64,000 bases of DNA from Lutibacter agarilyticus. Its GTDB lineage: Bacteria > Bacteroidota > Bacteroidia > Flavobacteriales > Flavobacteriaceae. The number at the start of each line of letters is the position of its first letter. Position 1 is the first letter of the stretch. Made by a program: the position numbers and the translations under genes. The stretch spans positions 124,001-188,000 of the forward strand of contig NZ_FZNT01000001.1 of NCBI RefSeq assembly GCF_900188235.1. Reading direction: 5' to 3'. The notes under the pieces were generated by a model. That model saw nothing but the letters and a program-made list of their open reading frames with translations. It was not told the DNA's origin and did not search any database. Of the stretch, positions 43,590 through 54,600 are shown piece by piece.

Positions 43590-44972
43590 ATGAAAAATTT
43601 TATCACATGTTTAATAGGCATATTAACATTAAGCAATATTATTATTGCGCAAGAAAAGCCAAATATCATTGTCATATTATCTGATGATGCAGGTTACGCC
43701 GATTTTGGATTTCAAGGCAGTGAAATTATGAAAACACCTCACTTGGATAAATTAGCTAGTGAAGGAATGAAATTTAAACAAGCTTACGTAACGGCAGCGG
43801 TTTGTGGTCCTTCCAGAGCAGGTTTGTTAACAGGTCGATACCAACAACGATTTGGTTTCGAAGAAAATAATGTTTCAGGATACATGAGCGAATCTTGTTT
43901 GGCTGATGATGAAATGGGCTTACCGCTAGACCAAAAAACCATTGGAGATTATATGAAATCGCTAGGTTACAGCACTGGATATTTTGGAAAATGGCATCAA
44001 GGTAGTACAGATAGGTTTCATCCTTTGAATCGTGGCTTTGATAAATTTGTTGGGTTTCGTGGAGGCGCCAGAAGTTATTGGGAATATAACAATGAAAACC
44101 CAATCTACAACCTAGAGAACAGGCTAGAGTATGGAATGGGTAACTTTAAAGAACCGAAACAGTATCTTACAAAAGTTTTAACACACGAAGCCATATCATT
44201 TGTACAGGAAAACAAAGACAATAACTTTTTTTTAATGTTGGCTTTCAATGCTGTGCACGCCCCAATGGAAGCTGAAAAAGCAGATTTAGACGCGTTTCCG
44301 AACCTTGAAGGTAAAAGAAAGTATTTGGCAGCAATGACTTTATCTATGGATAGAGAATGTGGCTTGTTGTTTAAAAAATTGGAAGAGCTTGGATTAGATG
44401 AGAATACATTAATTATTTTTACAAATGATAATGGTGGGCCTACAGATTCCAATGCATCTGTTAATTTGCCTTTAAGTGGCACAAAAGCCAATCATCTTGA
44501 AGGTGGAATTCGCGTGCCTTTTATTATAAAATGGCCCAATGTAATACCTAAGAATTCAGAATACGATTTTCCGATTAGTACGCTTGATATTTTACCTACA
44601 TCATTTATGGTATCAGGTGGCGTTTCTGATTCTTTAAAAAATATCGATGGAGTTAATTTAATTCCCTATTTAACAGGAAAAAATAACAATAGACCGCACG
44701 AATATCTTTATTGGAAAAAGGAAAACAGAGGTGTTATTAGAGAAGGAGATTGGAAATTGATACGTTTCCCTGATCGACCTGCAGAATTATTTGATTTATC
44801 AACTGATATTTCAGAAAAAAACAATCTGGCATTTAAGAATCCCGAGAAAGTAGCTGATTTGTATAAAAAGCTTTTTAAATGGGAATTAACACTTGTTAGA
44901 CCTTTATGGCAACTACAAAGAAAATACGAAGGAAATGCCATGGAAAGAATGGATAAATATTGGAATAAATAG
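43590..44972 (+). CDS. Secreted S1-family sulfatase A
   Basis: A 460-residue formylglycine sulfatase with a signal peptide ([11 protein letters not shown]). The metal-binding start is [20 protein letters not shown], the activation motif is C-G-P-S-R (C72, to be converted to formylglycine), and the later Asp-Asn metal site is [13 protein letters not shown]. It needs a sulfatase-maturing enzyme, and none is encoded in this window. It removes sulfate esters from the algal glycan, probably in the periplasm. Its stop codon is directly followed by fossil sulfatase sequence, consistent with arrival as part of an insertion with the GH3 gene. Confidence 0.92.
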   Translation: MKNFITCLIGILTLSNIIIAQEKPNIIVILSDDAGYADFGFQGSEIMKTPHLDKLASEGMKFKQAYVTAAVCGPSRAGLLTGRYQQRFGFEENNVSGYMSESCLADDEMGLPLDQKTIGDYMKSLGYSTGYFGKWHQGSTDRFHPLNRGFDKFVGFRGGARSYWEYNNENPIYNLENRLEYGMGNFKEPKQYLTKVLTHEAISFVQENKDNNFFLMLAFNAVHAPMEAEKADLDAFPNLEGKRKYLAAMTLSMDRECGLLFKKLEELGLDENTLIIFTNDNGGPTDSNASVNLPLSGTKANHLEGGIRVPFIIKWPNVIPKNSEYDFPISTLDILPTSFMVSGGVSDSLKNIDGVNLIPYLTGKNNNRPHEYLYWKKENRGVIREGDWKLIRFPDRPAELFDLSTDISEKNNLAFKNPEKVADLYKKLFKWELTLVRPLWQLQRKYEGNAMERMDKYWNK

Positions 44973-44973
44973 T

Positions 44974-45128
44974 GATGCGCTATTTACAACAATAGGTATA
45001 CAATCCTTTATTAAAGAAAAAGCAGTAAGATGTAAAAAGTGAAGTTTTGGTGCAAAGAATTGATATTGCACCTAACATGTTAAGTTTAGCTCGTGTAATT
45101 GCTTCTGAATAAATTAGAATTCAAACAA
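44974..45128 (+). pseudogene. Fossil sulfatase middle piece plus fossil GH2 tail
   Basis: Bases about 44975-45096 align with the interior of the intact sulfatase gene at about 46150-46270: CCTTTATTAAAGAAAAA, then GTGAAG/GTGATG, TTGATATTGC(A/T)CCTA and ATGTTAAGTTT are shared. Bases about 45100-45128 (TTCTGAATAAATTAGAATTC, then AAACAAATG) match the last bases of the GH2 gene ending at 41029. No reading frame survives. Together with 41030-41175 this outlines a duplicated sulfatase gene interrupted by the GH3-sulfatase A block. Confidence 0.75.
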
Positions 45129-46772
45129 ATGAAAAAAATATTTTTAGTTATCCTATTTGGTGTTACGGTTATAAAAGCACAACAAAAACCAAACATCATC
45201 TTTATTTTAACAGATGATCAGCAATATGGAATTATGGGTTGTGAAGGTAATGAAATAGTAAAAACTCCTAATATTGATAAATTAGCTTCAGAAGGAATTC
45301 AATTTACAAATGCCCATATTTCAAGTGCAATTTGTACACCAAGTAGAATTTCAATTTTGTTGGGGCAATATGAGCGCAAGCACGGTGTTAATTTTAATTC
45401 AGGAACAAGTGTTTCAGATAAAGCTTGGGAAGAATCTTATCCCGTTGTTTTGAGAAGTAACGGTTATTATACAGGTTGGATAGGTAAAAACCATGCACCT
45501 ATTGGTAACGGAGGTTATACAAGTGGTTTAATGGAAAAAAGTTTTGATTATTGGTATGCAGGGCACGGACATTTGAGTTTTTATCCAAAAGAGCGCCATA
45601 AAATTTTTAACGATGCTATTGCTTTCACACAACCTGAAATTATTAATGAAGCTGTAAATGATTTTATAGATCCTAATGAACGAAATTTAAATGGAGCTAT
45701 CAAATTTTTAGATGAAAGACCTGCTGATAAACCGTTTATGCTTTCGGTGAATTTTAATTTGCCTCACGGCGCTAGTACAAGTACTATGAAAATGAATCCT
45801 GAAGACGATGCTATTTATAAAACCTTGTATCGTGATTTAGAAATCCCTTTACCCGACAATTATATTGCTAAAAAAGACATAAAAGAACCAAAATTACCTG
45901 CTGATTTATTAAGAGCTGAAGACAGACAAGCGGGATATAGTTATGTTGATACTCCTGAAGGAACCATAGAAAGATATACGCGTCAATTACAAGCTATGAT
46001 AGGTATTGATCGTTTGGTTGGAAATTTAAGGCAAAAGCTAAAAGAATTGAAACTAGATAAAAATACCATTATTATTTTTACTTCAGATCACGGGTTATTT
46101 ATGGGAGAACAAGGTTTAGGTGGAAAATCGTTGTGTTATGAAAAAACAACACATGTGCCATTTATAGTGTATAACCCTTTATTAAAGAAAAAACAACGAG
46201 GCCTAAAAAGTGATGCGCTTGTTCAAAGTATTGATATTGCTCCTACTATGTTAAGTTTGGCAGGTGTAGCTGTTCCTGAAGGAATTCAAGGGAAAGATAT
46301 TTCTACTTTAATAGCAGGGACAGGTAATGAAGTTAGAACGTATGTGTATACAGAAAATTTATGGTCAACTCAATTTGGAAATCCACGTTGTGAAGCCATT
46401 CAAAATAAAGAATGGAAATACATCCGTTATTATAAAAACAATACGTTTTCTGCTTCCAAAATAATTGCGACAGCTAAATTATTAGGAATCCCACAGAACA
46501 AAATATTATATGCTGTGCACGATCCGGATATTGCTTTGTATAGAGATTTTGTTGAATCACCATTGCAAGGAGAACAACCAGTTTATGAAGAATTATATGA
46601 TTTGAAAAATGACCCGAAGGAACTTCATAATTTAATTGGTGTGTCTGAAAATACTTCAATTTTGAATGAATTAAAAACAGCATGGAAATTGCATATTGAA
46701 TATGCCAGAGGTACTGAAAATCCAAAAGTATATAGATATACAAATGATAGTCACCCAAATGGAGGACATTAA
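45129..46772 (+). CDS. Secreted S1-family sulfatase B
   Basis: A 547-residue sulfatase. The start at 45129 (MKKIFLVILFGVTVIKAQ) gives a clean signal peptide; an in-frame ATG at 45099 lies in fossil GH2 sequence and is rejected. It has PNIIFILTDDQQYGIMGCEG, the formylglycine motif C-T-P-S-R (C69), and TSDHGLFMGEQGLGGKSLCY as the later metal/substrate segment. Iduronate- or choline-sulfatase-like length and C-terminal region (YEELYDLKNDPKELHNLI). It is predicted to desulfate oligosaccharides in the periplasm. The next sulfatase gene follows after 13 bases. Confidence 0.91.
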   Translation: MKKIFLVILFGVTVIKAQQKPNIIFILTDDQQYGIMGCEGNEIVKTPNIDKLASEGIQFTNAHISSAICTPSRISILLGQYERKHGVNFNSGTSVSDKAWEESYPVVLRSNGYYTGWIGKNHAPIGNGGYTSGLMEKSFDYWYAGHGHLSFYPKERHKIFNDAIAFTQPEIINEAVNDFIDPNERNLNGAIKFLDERPADKPFMLSVNFNLPHGASTSTMKMNPEDDAIYKTLYRDLEIPLPDNYIAKKDIKEPKLPADLLRAEDRQAGYSYVDTPEGTIERYTRQLQAMIGIDRLVGNLRQKLKELKLDKNTIIIFTSDHGLFMGEQGLGGKSLCYEKTTHVPFIVYNPLLKKKQRGLKSDALVQSIDIAPTMLSLAGVAVPEGIQGKDISTLIAGTGNEVRTYVYTENLWSTQFGNPRCEAIQNKEWKYIRYYKNNTFSASKIIATAKLLGIPQNKILYAVHDPDIALYRDFVESPLQGEQPVYEELYDLKNDPKELHNLIGVSENTSILNELKTAWKLHIEYARGTENPKVYRYTNDSHPNGGH

Positions 46773-46785
46773 AAGGTAATTTAAA

Positions 46786-48090
46786 ATGAAAAAATATTTC
46801 TTTCTTTTACTGTTTCAAATAGGAACTGTTTTAAGTGTTACATCTCAAGTAAATGTAGTTTTTATAGAATCAGACGATCAAAGTAATCAAGCAATTGGTG
46901 CTTATGGAAATGCCGCTATGTTAACCCCAAATATGGATAAATTAGCTACAGAAGGAACTTCTTTTATGGCTGCTTATAATATGGGGTGTTGGTCTCCAGC
47001 AGTTTGTATTCCAAGTAGAACCATGTTGTTTTACGGTCAAACTTTATGGAAATCTCAAAAAATAAATAAAGAAAATGCACCAAAAGCGTTTCCTGAAATT
47101 TTAAGAGAGAACGGATATGCTACTTATATGACAGGGAAATGGCACGCTTGGGGTAAAAGCCCAAAAGCCATTTTTGATGAAACAGGAAGTATTCAACCAG
47201 GTCAGTTAAAAACGTACAATTCAGCAGGTGGTCATATTACCGATATTACTGGTAATGAAGCCGTAGAGTACATCAAAAATTACAATCAGGATAAACCATT
47301 TTTTGTATATTTAGCTTTTAATGCACCACACGTGCCAAGGCAAACTACTCAAAATTATTATGATTTATATCCAGCCGATGAGGTTGTTTTACCACCAAGT
47401 GTTGTTGATAATTCACCTTTAAATAAAAATGTGAAATATCAATATGCTCCAGATCCATTAAAATCAAAAACAATGCGTTCACGTGTGCAACAAAATAACG
47501 CCATGGTTTCGCATATGGATGATAGAGTTGGAGATATTATAAATGCCTTAAAAGAAAAAGGTGTTTACGATAATACAATTATTGTTTTTATGAGCGATCA
47601 CGGAATAAGTTTTGGTGAAAATGGGGTAGCAGGTAAAGTTTGTTTGTATGAACCAAGTGTTACAGCTCCACTTATAATCAAAGCGCCAAAAGTAAAATCC
47701 AATCATAAAATTGCAGAACGCGTTTATTTACAAGATGTAAATCCAACCTTATTAGAATTGTTAAATATTGAAGTGCCATTAAATATAGATTTTCAAAGTT
47801 TAGTGCCTATAATGAACGAAACTGAAAAGGCTAGAAACTCTATTTATTTAGCCATGTTTGACGATCAAAGAGGAATTATATCTAATAATCAAAAGTTAAT
47901 TGTATATCCTAAAACGGGAGATGTTGAATATTATAATTTAGAGAAAGATCCTTGGGAAACTAAAAATTTAATAAAAGATAAAAAGTCTATTTCTACAGTA
48001 AAATATCTTTTGAATGAATTAAAAGATTGGCAAAATAAAACCAGTGACAAAACAAGTCTTTCCAGTATTTACTCTAATTATTTAAACTAA
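46786..48090 (+). CDS. Secreted S1-family sulfatase C
   Basis: A 434-residue sulfatase with a signal peptide (IGTVLSVTSQ). It has VNVVFIESDDQSNQAIGAYG, activation motif C-I-P-S-R (C74), MTGKWHAWGKSP and FMSDHGISFGENGVAGKVCL. It is shorter than sulfatase B and distinct in the N-terminal motif (ESDD instead of TDD). It is part of the tightly spaced run sulfatase B - sulfatase C - GH28 - sulfatase D. The sulfate position attacked cannot be read from the sequence. Confidence 0.9.
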   Translation: MKKYFFLLLFQIGTVLSVTSQVNVVFIESDDQSNQAIGAYGNAAMLTPNMDKLATEGTSFMAAYNMGCWSPAVCIPSRTMLFYGQTLWKSQKINKENAPKAFPEILRENGYATYMTGKWHAWGKSPKAIFDETGSIQPGQLKTYNSAGGHITDITGNEAVEYIKNYNQDKPFFVYLAFNAPHVPRQTTQNYYDLYPADEVVLPPSVVDNSPLNKNVKYQYAPDPLKSKTMRSRVQQNNAMVSHMDDRVGDIINALKEKGVYDNTIIVFMSDHGISFGENGVAGKVCLYEPSVTAPLIIKAPKVKSNHKIAERVYLQDVNPTLLELLNIEVPLNIDFQSLVPIMNETEKARNSIYLAMFDDQRGIISNNQKLIVYPKTGDVEYYNLEKDPWETKNLIKDKKSISTVKYLLNELKDWQNKTSDKTSLSSIYSNYLN

Positions 48091-48103
48091 AACATCACTT
48101 CAA

Positions 48104-49492
48104 ATGAAAAAAATATTTTTAATAATAATACTTTGTTTTTCACTACAAATTATAGCAAAAGAATATAATGTGCTAGATTATGGAGCAAAAGCCGATGGAG
48201 TTACGTTAGACACCAAGGCGGTTCAAACAGCTATTGATTTATGTTCAAAAGAAGGTGGTGGAACTGTTTTAATTCCTTCAGGAAAAACAGTACTGATTGG
48301 CACTATTTATATGAAGGATTTTGTAACACTTCACGTTGAAAATGGAGCGGTGCTTTTAGGAAGTCCTAATTATGAAGATTATGCAACCGACACGCATAAA
48401 AACACCTACAAAAATGAACCGCATATGGATAGGTGTTTGATTTTTGCGCGTGATGCCAAATCATTTGCTATTGAAGGCTACGGAACTATTGATGGTAATG
48501 GTTACATGAAAAACTTTTCAAAGAAAAAAGGAGGTAGGCCAATGCTATTGCGTTTTATGAATTGCAGTAAAATTCATATGCGTGATATTACGTTGATAAA
48601 TCCTGCAGCTTGGACTTCAGCTTGGTTGTATTGTGATGAAATTGTTGTTGACGGAATTAAAATACACAGTAGAGTAAATAATAATGGAGATGGATTGGAT
48701 TTTGATGGTTGTACCAATGTTCGTGTTTCAAATAGTTCGTTTGATACGAGTGATGACTCTATTTGTTTACAAACTTCAAGAGCCGATAAGCCGTGTAAAG
48801 ATATTGTAATTACCAATTGTGTGTTTACAAGTAAATGGGCTGCAATGCGTATTGGATTGGCTTCTCGAGGCAATTTTGAATCGGTTACCGTTAGCAATTG
48901 TACCTTTCATGACATTCAAGATGCTGGATTAAAAATTCAAATGAATGAAGGTGGGGAAATGAAAAATATGTCGTTTTCAAACTTAGTAATGAAAAATGTG
49001 CCAAGACCCATTTTTATGACTTTCTGCCAGCAAAGAGCAGGAGTTGATGCGCCTATGGATATGTTACCAATGAAGGCTATGCACAGTTTTGTCTTTGATG
49101 GAATTATTGCTGACAACAGTGAGTTAGATAAGAATTCAGCATTTTTTATAACAGGAATGCCTAATAATTATATTACAGATATTCAGTTAACAAATGTACA
49201 GTTTACAGTTTCAGGAGGAGGAACAAAAGAAGACGCTTCAAATAAAATAAAAGAATATACTTTAGAAACTTTGGGAGATTGGTGGCCAGAATTTGGTAAA
49301 GTAGGAACATTACCGGCTTCAGGAATTTACGCACGTCACATAAAAGGTTTATTCATTAATAATGTGCAAATTAATACAGTGAATGCAGATGTACGTTTAC
49401 CAATTATTTTTGATGATGTTTTAGATAGTAACGTGTCTAACATTTTTATAAATAGAAAACCATTGTCAAAAAATCAAATAAGAAGAAATTAA
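48104..49492 (+). CDS. Secreted GH28-family glycoside hydrolase
   Basis: A 462-residue right-handed beta-helix protein with a signal peptide (LCFSLQIIAK). It has the GH28/pectate-lyase-like entry VLDYGAKADGVTLDTKAVQT and YGTIDGNG. The catalytic aspartates lie in NNNGDGLDFDG and TSDDSICLQT. The canonical polygalacturonase G-H-G and R-I-K motifs are absent (MRIGLASRGNFESV instead), so the substrate is probably not ordinary homogalacturonan. It lies between two sulfatase genes and is paralogous to the lipoprotein at 62137-63492. An algal uronic acid or galactose linkage is a fair guess. Confidence 0.82.
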   Translation: MKKIFLIIILCFSLQIIAKEYNVLDYGAKADGVTLDTKAVQTAIDLCSKEGGGTVLIPSGKTVLIGTIYMKDFVTLHVENGAVLLGSPNYEDYATDTHKNTYKNEPHMDRCLIFARDAKSFAIEGYGTIDGNGYMKNFSKKKGGRPMLLRFMNCSKIHMRDITLINPAAWTSAWLYCDEIVVDGIKIHSRVNNNGDGLDFDGCTNVRVSNSSFDTSDDSICLQTSRADKPCKDIVITNCVFTSKWAAMRIGLASRGNFESVTVSNCTFHDIQDAGLKIQMNEGGEMKNMSFSNLVMKNVPRPIFMTFCQQRAGVDAPMDMLPMKAMHSFVFDGIIADNSELDKNSAFFITGMPNNYITDIQLTNVQFTVSGGGTKEDASNKIKEYTLETLGDWWPEFGKVGTLPASGIYARHIKGLFINNVQINTVNADVRLPIIFDDVLDSNVSNIFINRKPLSKNQIRRN

Positions 49493-49502
49493 TTAAAAAC
49501 GT

Positions 49503-51347
49503 ATGAAAATAAAAAGTCAAATTATTTTAACTGTTTGTTTATTGGTTACTATAATAGTTAAAGCCCAAAAACCAAATATTGTTTGGATTGTTTCCGAAGA
49601 TAATTCAAAACATTATATGGAACTATTTGATAAAAATGGTGTAAAAACACCAAACATTGAAAAGTTAGCTAAAGAAGGTATTGTGTTTACCCGAGCATTT
49701 TCAAATGCTGCTGTGTGTAGTGCTGCACGATCTACATTAATAACTTCTACTTACGGACCTAAATTAGCTACACATTACCATAGAGCTGAAGCTAAAATTA
49801 ACTTAGCTCCAGGACAAGAAATGTTTCCTTCATATTTACGAAAAGCAGGTTATTATACTACCAATAATGCTAAAGAAGACTACAATATTTTTAAGGCAGA
49901 AAACGTTTGGGATGATTCATCTTACAATGCCACTTGGAGAAATAGAAAAAAAGGACAACCATTTTTTCATGTATTTAATATAGGAACTACCCACGAAGGA
50001 CAATTGCATTTTTCTGAAGAAGATAAGAAAAACAACAAAACAAAAACAGACCCAGCAACCGTTTTTGTACAACCTAACCACCCTCAAACAGCTTTATTTA
50101 GGTATACAAATGCCTTTTATCGAGATAAAATTGTTGAAATGGACAGTGAAGTAGGTGAGGTAATTAATCAGTTAAAAGATGATGGTTTATTAGAAAGTAC
50201 AATCATTTTTTATTACGGTGATCACGGAGGTGTTTTACCTTATAGTAAAGGTTATTTAACTGAAACGGGTTTACACGTACCTTTGGTTGTTTACGTTCCT
50301 GAAAAATATAAAGATTTAACCATTTTTGAACCTGGAACTAAAACTGATGCCTTTGTCAGTTTTGTTGATTTTGGTGCAACTGTTTTAAACATTGCTGGAG
50401 TTGAAATTCCAAAGAATATGGATGGAAAACCATTTATTGGTAAAAATGTAACTAAAAAAGTCATTAATAAAAGAGATTATACCATAGGATATGCCGACAG
50501 ATTTGATGAAAAATATGACATGGTAAGAAGCATAAGAAAAGGAAAGTTTAAATATATTAGAAATTTTCAGCCTTTTAATCCAGATGCATTGATGAATGAT
50601 TACAGATATAAGCAGTTGGCTTATAAAGAATGGGAGCAATTGTATAGAGATGGAAAGTTGAATAAAGTTCAGTCTAAATTTTTTGAACCAAAAATACCTG
50701 AAGAATTATACGATGTTGAAGCTGATCCATTTGAAACAAATAATTTAGCAGCTAATCCTAATTTTAAGTCAACATTAAAAGAATTGAGAACAACTTTAAA
50801 TGCTGAAATTTTAAAGATGAATGATCTTTCTTTTTATCCAGAATTTTATTTGCTTCAAAATGCATTTGAGAATCCAAAGTCTTTTGGAGAAACTCATAAA
50901 AAGAGTTTAAAAAAGTATTTAAGCATAGCTAATTTAGAGATGGTAAGTTACAAGAAAGCAACTTCAAAACTTCAAAAATATTTAACTTCAACGGATGCTT
51001 GGGAACGTTATTGGGCGTTAAATGTTTGCAGTTCTTTTGGAGAAGAAGCAAAAGAATTTACAGCAAAAATAATTGAAATTTCTAATTCAGATACTGAGTT
51101 AATTAACAAGGTGAAAGCTGCAGAATTTTTAGGGATTACAAAGGTTGAAAATCCTTCAAAAGTAATGATAAAAGCATTGTATGAATCAAAAGATAAAGTA
51201 GAGGCTTTATTAATTTTAAACTCAGTGGTATTAATGCACGATTATTACAGTAATTATTCATTTAATATTCAAGAAGAAAAGTTAAATGATGTTGTAAAAA
51301 ACAGTAATCAAATAAAAAGAAGGTTAGCTTATTTAGTAGTTAACTAA
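49503..51347 (+). CDS. Secreted S1-family sulfatase D with helical C-terminal extension
   Basis: A 614-residue sulfatase with a signal peptide (LLVTIIVKAQ). It has PNIVWIVSEDNSKHYMELFD and a formylglycine motif reading C-S-A-A-R (C72), with Ala in the usual Pro position. This still fits the broader C-x-(P/A)-x-R consensus. YYGDHGGVLPYSKG is the metal-site segment. Residues about 485-614 form a helical, HEAT-like extension (STDAWERYWALNVCSSFGEE, then NKVKAAEFLGITKV). This arrangement differs from sulfatases A-C. It is the last gene of the run, followed by a terminator. Confidence 0.88.
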   Translation: MKIKSQIILTVCLLVTIIVKAQKPNIVWIVSEDNSKHYMELFDKNGVKTPNIEKLAKEGIVFTRAFSNAAVCSAARSTLITSTYGPKLATHYHRAEAKINLAPGQEMFPSYLRKAGYYTTNNAKEDYNIFKAENVWDDSSYNATWRNRKKGQPFFHVFNIGTTHEGQLHFSEEDKKNNKTKTDPATVFVQPNHPQTALFRYTNAFYRDKIVEMDSEVGEVINQLKDDGLLESTIIFYYGDHGGVLPYSKGYLTETGLHVPLVVYVPEKYKDLTIFEPGTKTDAFVSFVDFGATVLNIAGVEIPKNMDGKPFIGKNVTKKVINKRDYTIGYADRFDEKYDMVRSIRKGKFKYIRNFQPFNPDALMNDYRYKQLAYKEWEQLYRDGKLNKVQSKFFEPKIPEELYDVEADPFETNNLAANPNFKSTLKELRTTLNAEILKMNDLSFYPEFYLLQNAFENPKSFGETHKKSLKKYLSIANLEMVSYKKATSKLQKYLTSTDAWERYWALNVCSSFGEEAKEFTAKIIEISNSDTELINKVKAAEFLGITKVENPSKVMIKALYESKDKVEALLILNSVVLMHDYYSNYSFNIQEEKLNDVVKNSNQIKRRLAYLVVN

Positions 51348-51373
51348 AAAGAACGATAAAATTTATTTTGAAG

Positions 51374-51406
51374 AGTCATTAGTCTTTGGTTAATGACTTT
51401 TTTTTT
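51374..51406 (+). terminator. Terminator after sulfatase D
   Basis: 8-bp stem AGTCATTA / TAATGACT with a 9-base loop and a run of nine or more T residues. The rest of the 303-base spacer to 51650 is AT-rich, with an imperfect -7-like AATATTTG at about 51591-51598 that may belong to the susC promoter. Confidence 0.8.
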
Positions 51407-51650
51407 GAAGAAGGTCCTAATATAAGTTTTCCACCTTATATCATTTTTCCTTATAAGAATTTAATAAAAGAGATTTTTATAATTGAGAACACTTAAATTT
51501 TACATGTACTATTTGTAACATTTATCACATTAAAAACATATAAGTCATAAAAAAACACATATGTTTTGTTTCAACTATTGTTAAGTTTTAATATTTGTAT
51601 GATGTCTTACTAGTAAGTAATTCACATTTAACTAAACTTAATACTAATTT

Positions 51651-54600
51651 ATGAAAAAAGAACAACTAACATTACTTGGAAGAAGAAGTATGCTATTACT
51701 GCTTTTTGTGATTTTTGCGATTCCGCAAATTTATGGCCAAAACATTACTGTAAAAGGTACAGTTAAAGATGAACAAAATTTACCGCTACCTGGGGCGAAT
51801 GTTCTTGTAAAAGGAACAAATACAGGTGAGTTAACTGGTTTTGATGGAGATTTTACTATTGTAACAGATAGTAATGCAACTTTATTAATTAGTTTTATTG
51901 GGTATAAATCCCAAGAAGTTGCCATTAATGGGAAAACTGTTATTGATGTAATTTTAACCGAAGATGCAAACGCATTAGATGAAGTTGTTATTGTTGGGTA
52001 TGGTTCGCAAGCGAAATCAGATTTGACTGGTTCAGTTGGTGTTGTAAATTCAAAAGAAATTGACAAATTAACTTATAGTGATCCAGCCCAAGCGCTACAA
52101 GGAAGAATAGCGGGTGTAAATGTAACTACAGGTGGAGGTGCTCCAGGAGCAAAATCGATTGTAACTATAAGGGGGTCAGGAACACTGTCTGATGCCGGAC
52201 CATTATATGTAATTGATGGAATGTTAACAGGAAGTATGAGTTCGATTAACCCAGGTGATATTGCTTCAGTATCTGTATTAAAGGATGCTTCAGCAAGTGC
52301 TATTTATGGATCTAGAGCTGCAAATGGAGTTATTATTATAACCACAAAGAAAGGAAAAAAAGGAGAAGTTAAAATTGATTTTGATTCGAGCTACGGTTGG
52401 CAGAAAGCTGTTAATGTTATTGATTATGCAACAGCAGAGGAATATGCTGCAATTTCAAATAGAGCCAGAGATAATGATGGTGTAGCTAGAGTTCCTGCAA
52501 ATGATTCTGAATTTAATCCAAATTATACGAGTGATATTCAAAATGAATCATTAAGAACAGCTCCAGTTCAAAATTACAATATAAGATTTTATGGTGGAGG
52601 AGAAAATGGAACTTATAGTGTTTCTTTGAATCATTATGATCAAGATGGGATTGTAAAAGAGTCAGATTATCAAAGAACTACTGCCAGATTTAATGTAGGT
52701 TTAGAAAAAGGAATTTTTAAATTAGAATCGTCCGTCGGTTTAACAAGAACTGTTGATAATTATAATAATTATTTTAACCAAGAGCGTGATTTGATTCCAA
52801 CAATTAGAACGAAAGATGACGATGATAATTGGAGTGCTAATGACCATGATGGGGCTTTTGGTGCATTTTATGGAGTAGGGAGTGCTATTAATTCTTTAGG
52901 CTTGGCATCAATTGAAGATAGAACAGTAAAAAGAAACACAGTTATTGGGAATATTGGAGCTTCTCTTAAAATTGTAAAAGGATTGACTTATAAGTTGAAT
53001 TTAGGTATAGAATCTTATGCCGATAATAATTTTAAATTTACGCCAGAGTACTTTTTTAATGAGGCATCTCTCGGGAATACTATATTTGCTGAATTGAATG
53101 AACGAAATACAAACTATTTATCAACTTTAGTAGAAAATACCCTGAGTTACAAAGGAGATTGGGATAAACATAGTCTTGATGCTATTGTAGGATATACAGA
53201 ACAATTATCTAATACTAGATATTTAGGAGCAAAAGCAAGAACTTTTCCAAGTAATGATATTAAGGTAGCATCTGCTGCACAGGATAGAGTTGAAATGCCT
53301 TCACAAGATTTAACAAAAGGAATTCAGTCTTATTTTGGAAGAGTAAGTTATTCTTATGATGAAAGATACTTATTTACTGCTACAGTACGTAGAGATGGAT
53401 CTTCATTATTTAAAGAAGATTTAAGATGGGGAACTTTCCCTTCTGTAGCTATTGGATGGAATCTTAGTAATGAAAAATTCATGTTAAATTTTAAAGCTTT
53501 ATCAGATATTAAATTTAGAGCTAGTTATGGAGAAGTAGGGTCTGATAATGTTGGGATTTATGCAATTTACCCAGAATTAAATTTAAATAGTGAAGCAGTT
53601 ATTGGTAATCCACAAATTAGAGTACCTGGTTACTCAATTACAAAAGGAGTAAATAGTAATATTACATGGGAAACAACAAAAACTACAGATATTGGAATTG
53701 ATTTTACCGCTTTAAATAATAGGTTAAATGTAACGTTAGATTATTTTATTAAAGATTCAGAAGATGTATTGGTAAGTTTAAGGCCTCCATTATATACAGG
53801 TTTTGATAATGATGTTCCTTTTAATTCAGCAAGTGTTTCAAACAAAGGGTTTGAATTTTTAGCAGGTTATAATGATCAGTTCGGAGAGGTATCTTTTAAT
53901 GCTTCAGCTAACTTTACAATTTTAAATAATGAAGTTACAGCCTTGGGAAATGCTACCCCAATTATTGCTGGAGGTTTTACATCTAACGGATTATTAGGTA
54001 CAAAAACGGATGTAGGTCAACCAATTTCATCATTCTTTGGCTATGTAACGGATGGTATTTACCAAACAGATGAAGAGGCAATTGCGGCGAATGATTCTTT
54101 TAATCCTCACGCAGGAGATATCAGATTTAAGGATTTAGACAATGACGGAGATGTAGATACAGATGATCAAACTTACTTAGGAAATCCAACTCCTAATTTT
54201 ATGTATGGTTTTAATGTGTCGGCTGAATACAAAGGTTTTGATTTAAGCTTGTTTTTTAATGGAGTTTCTGGAAATAAAATTTTAAATGGAGTAAGATATA
54301 GAGGTTATTTTGATACGGAAGGAAATTATTTAGCTGATGCTTTAAATGCTTGGACGCCTGAAAATACTTCTTCTAATATTCCAAAAAACACGTTGAGTGA
54401 TACAGGGTACAATAGAAGAATGTCTAATTTCTATTTAGAAAATGGAGCTTATTTTAGATTGAGAAATGCGCAATTAGGTTACTCACTACCTTCTGATATC
54501 ATGGAAAAAATTAAAATTTCAAAAATCAGAATATACGCAAGTGCATCAAACGTATTTACAATTACAAATTATACAGGTTATTATCCTGAAGTAGGAAGAA

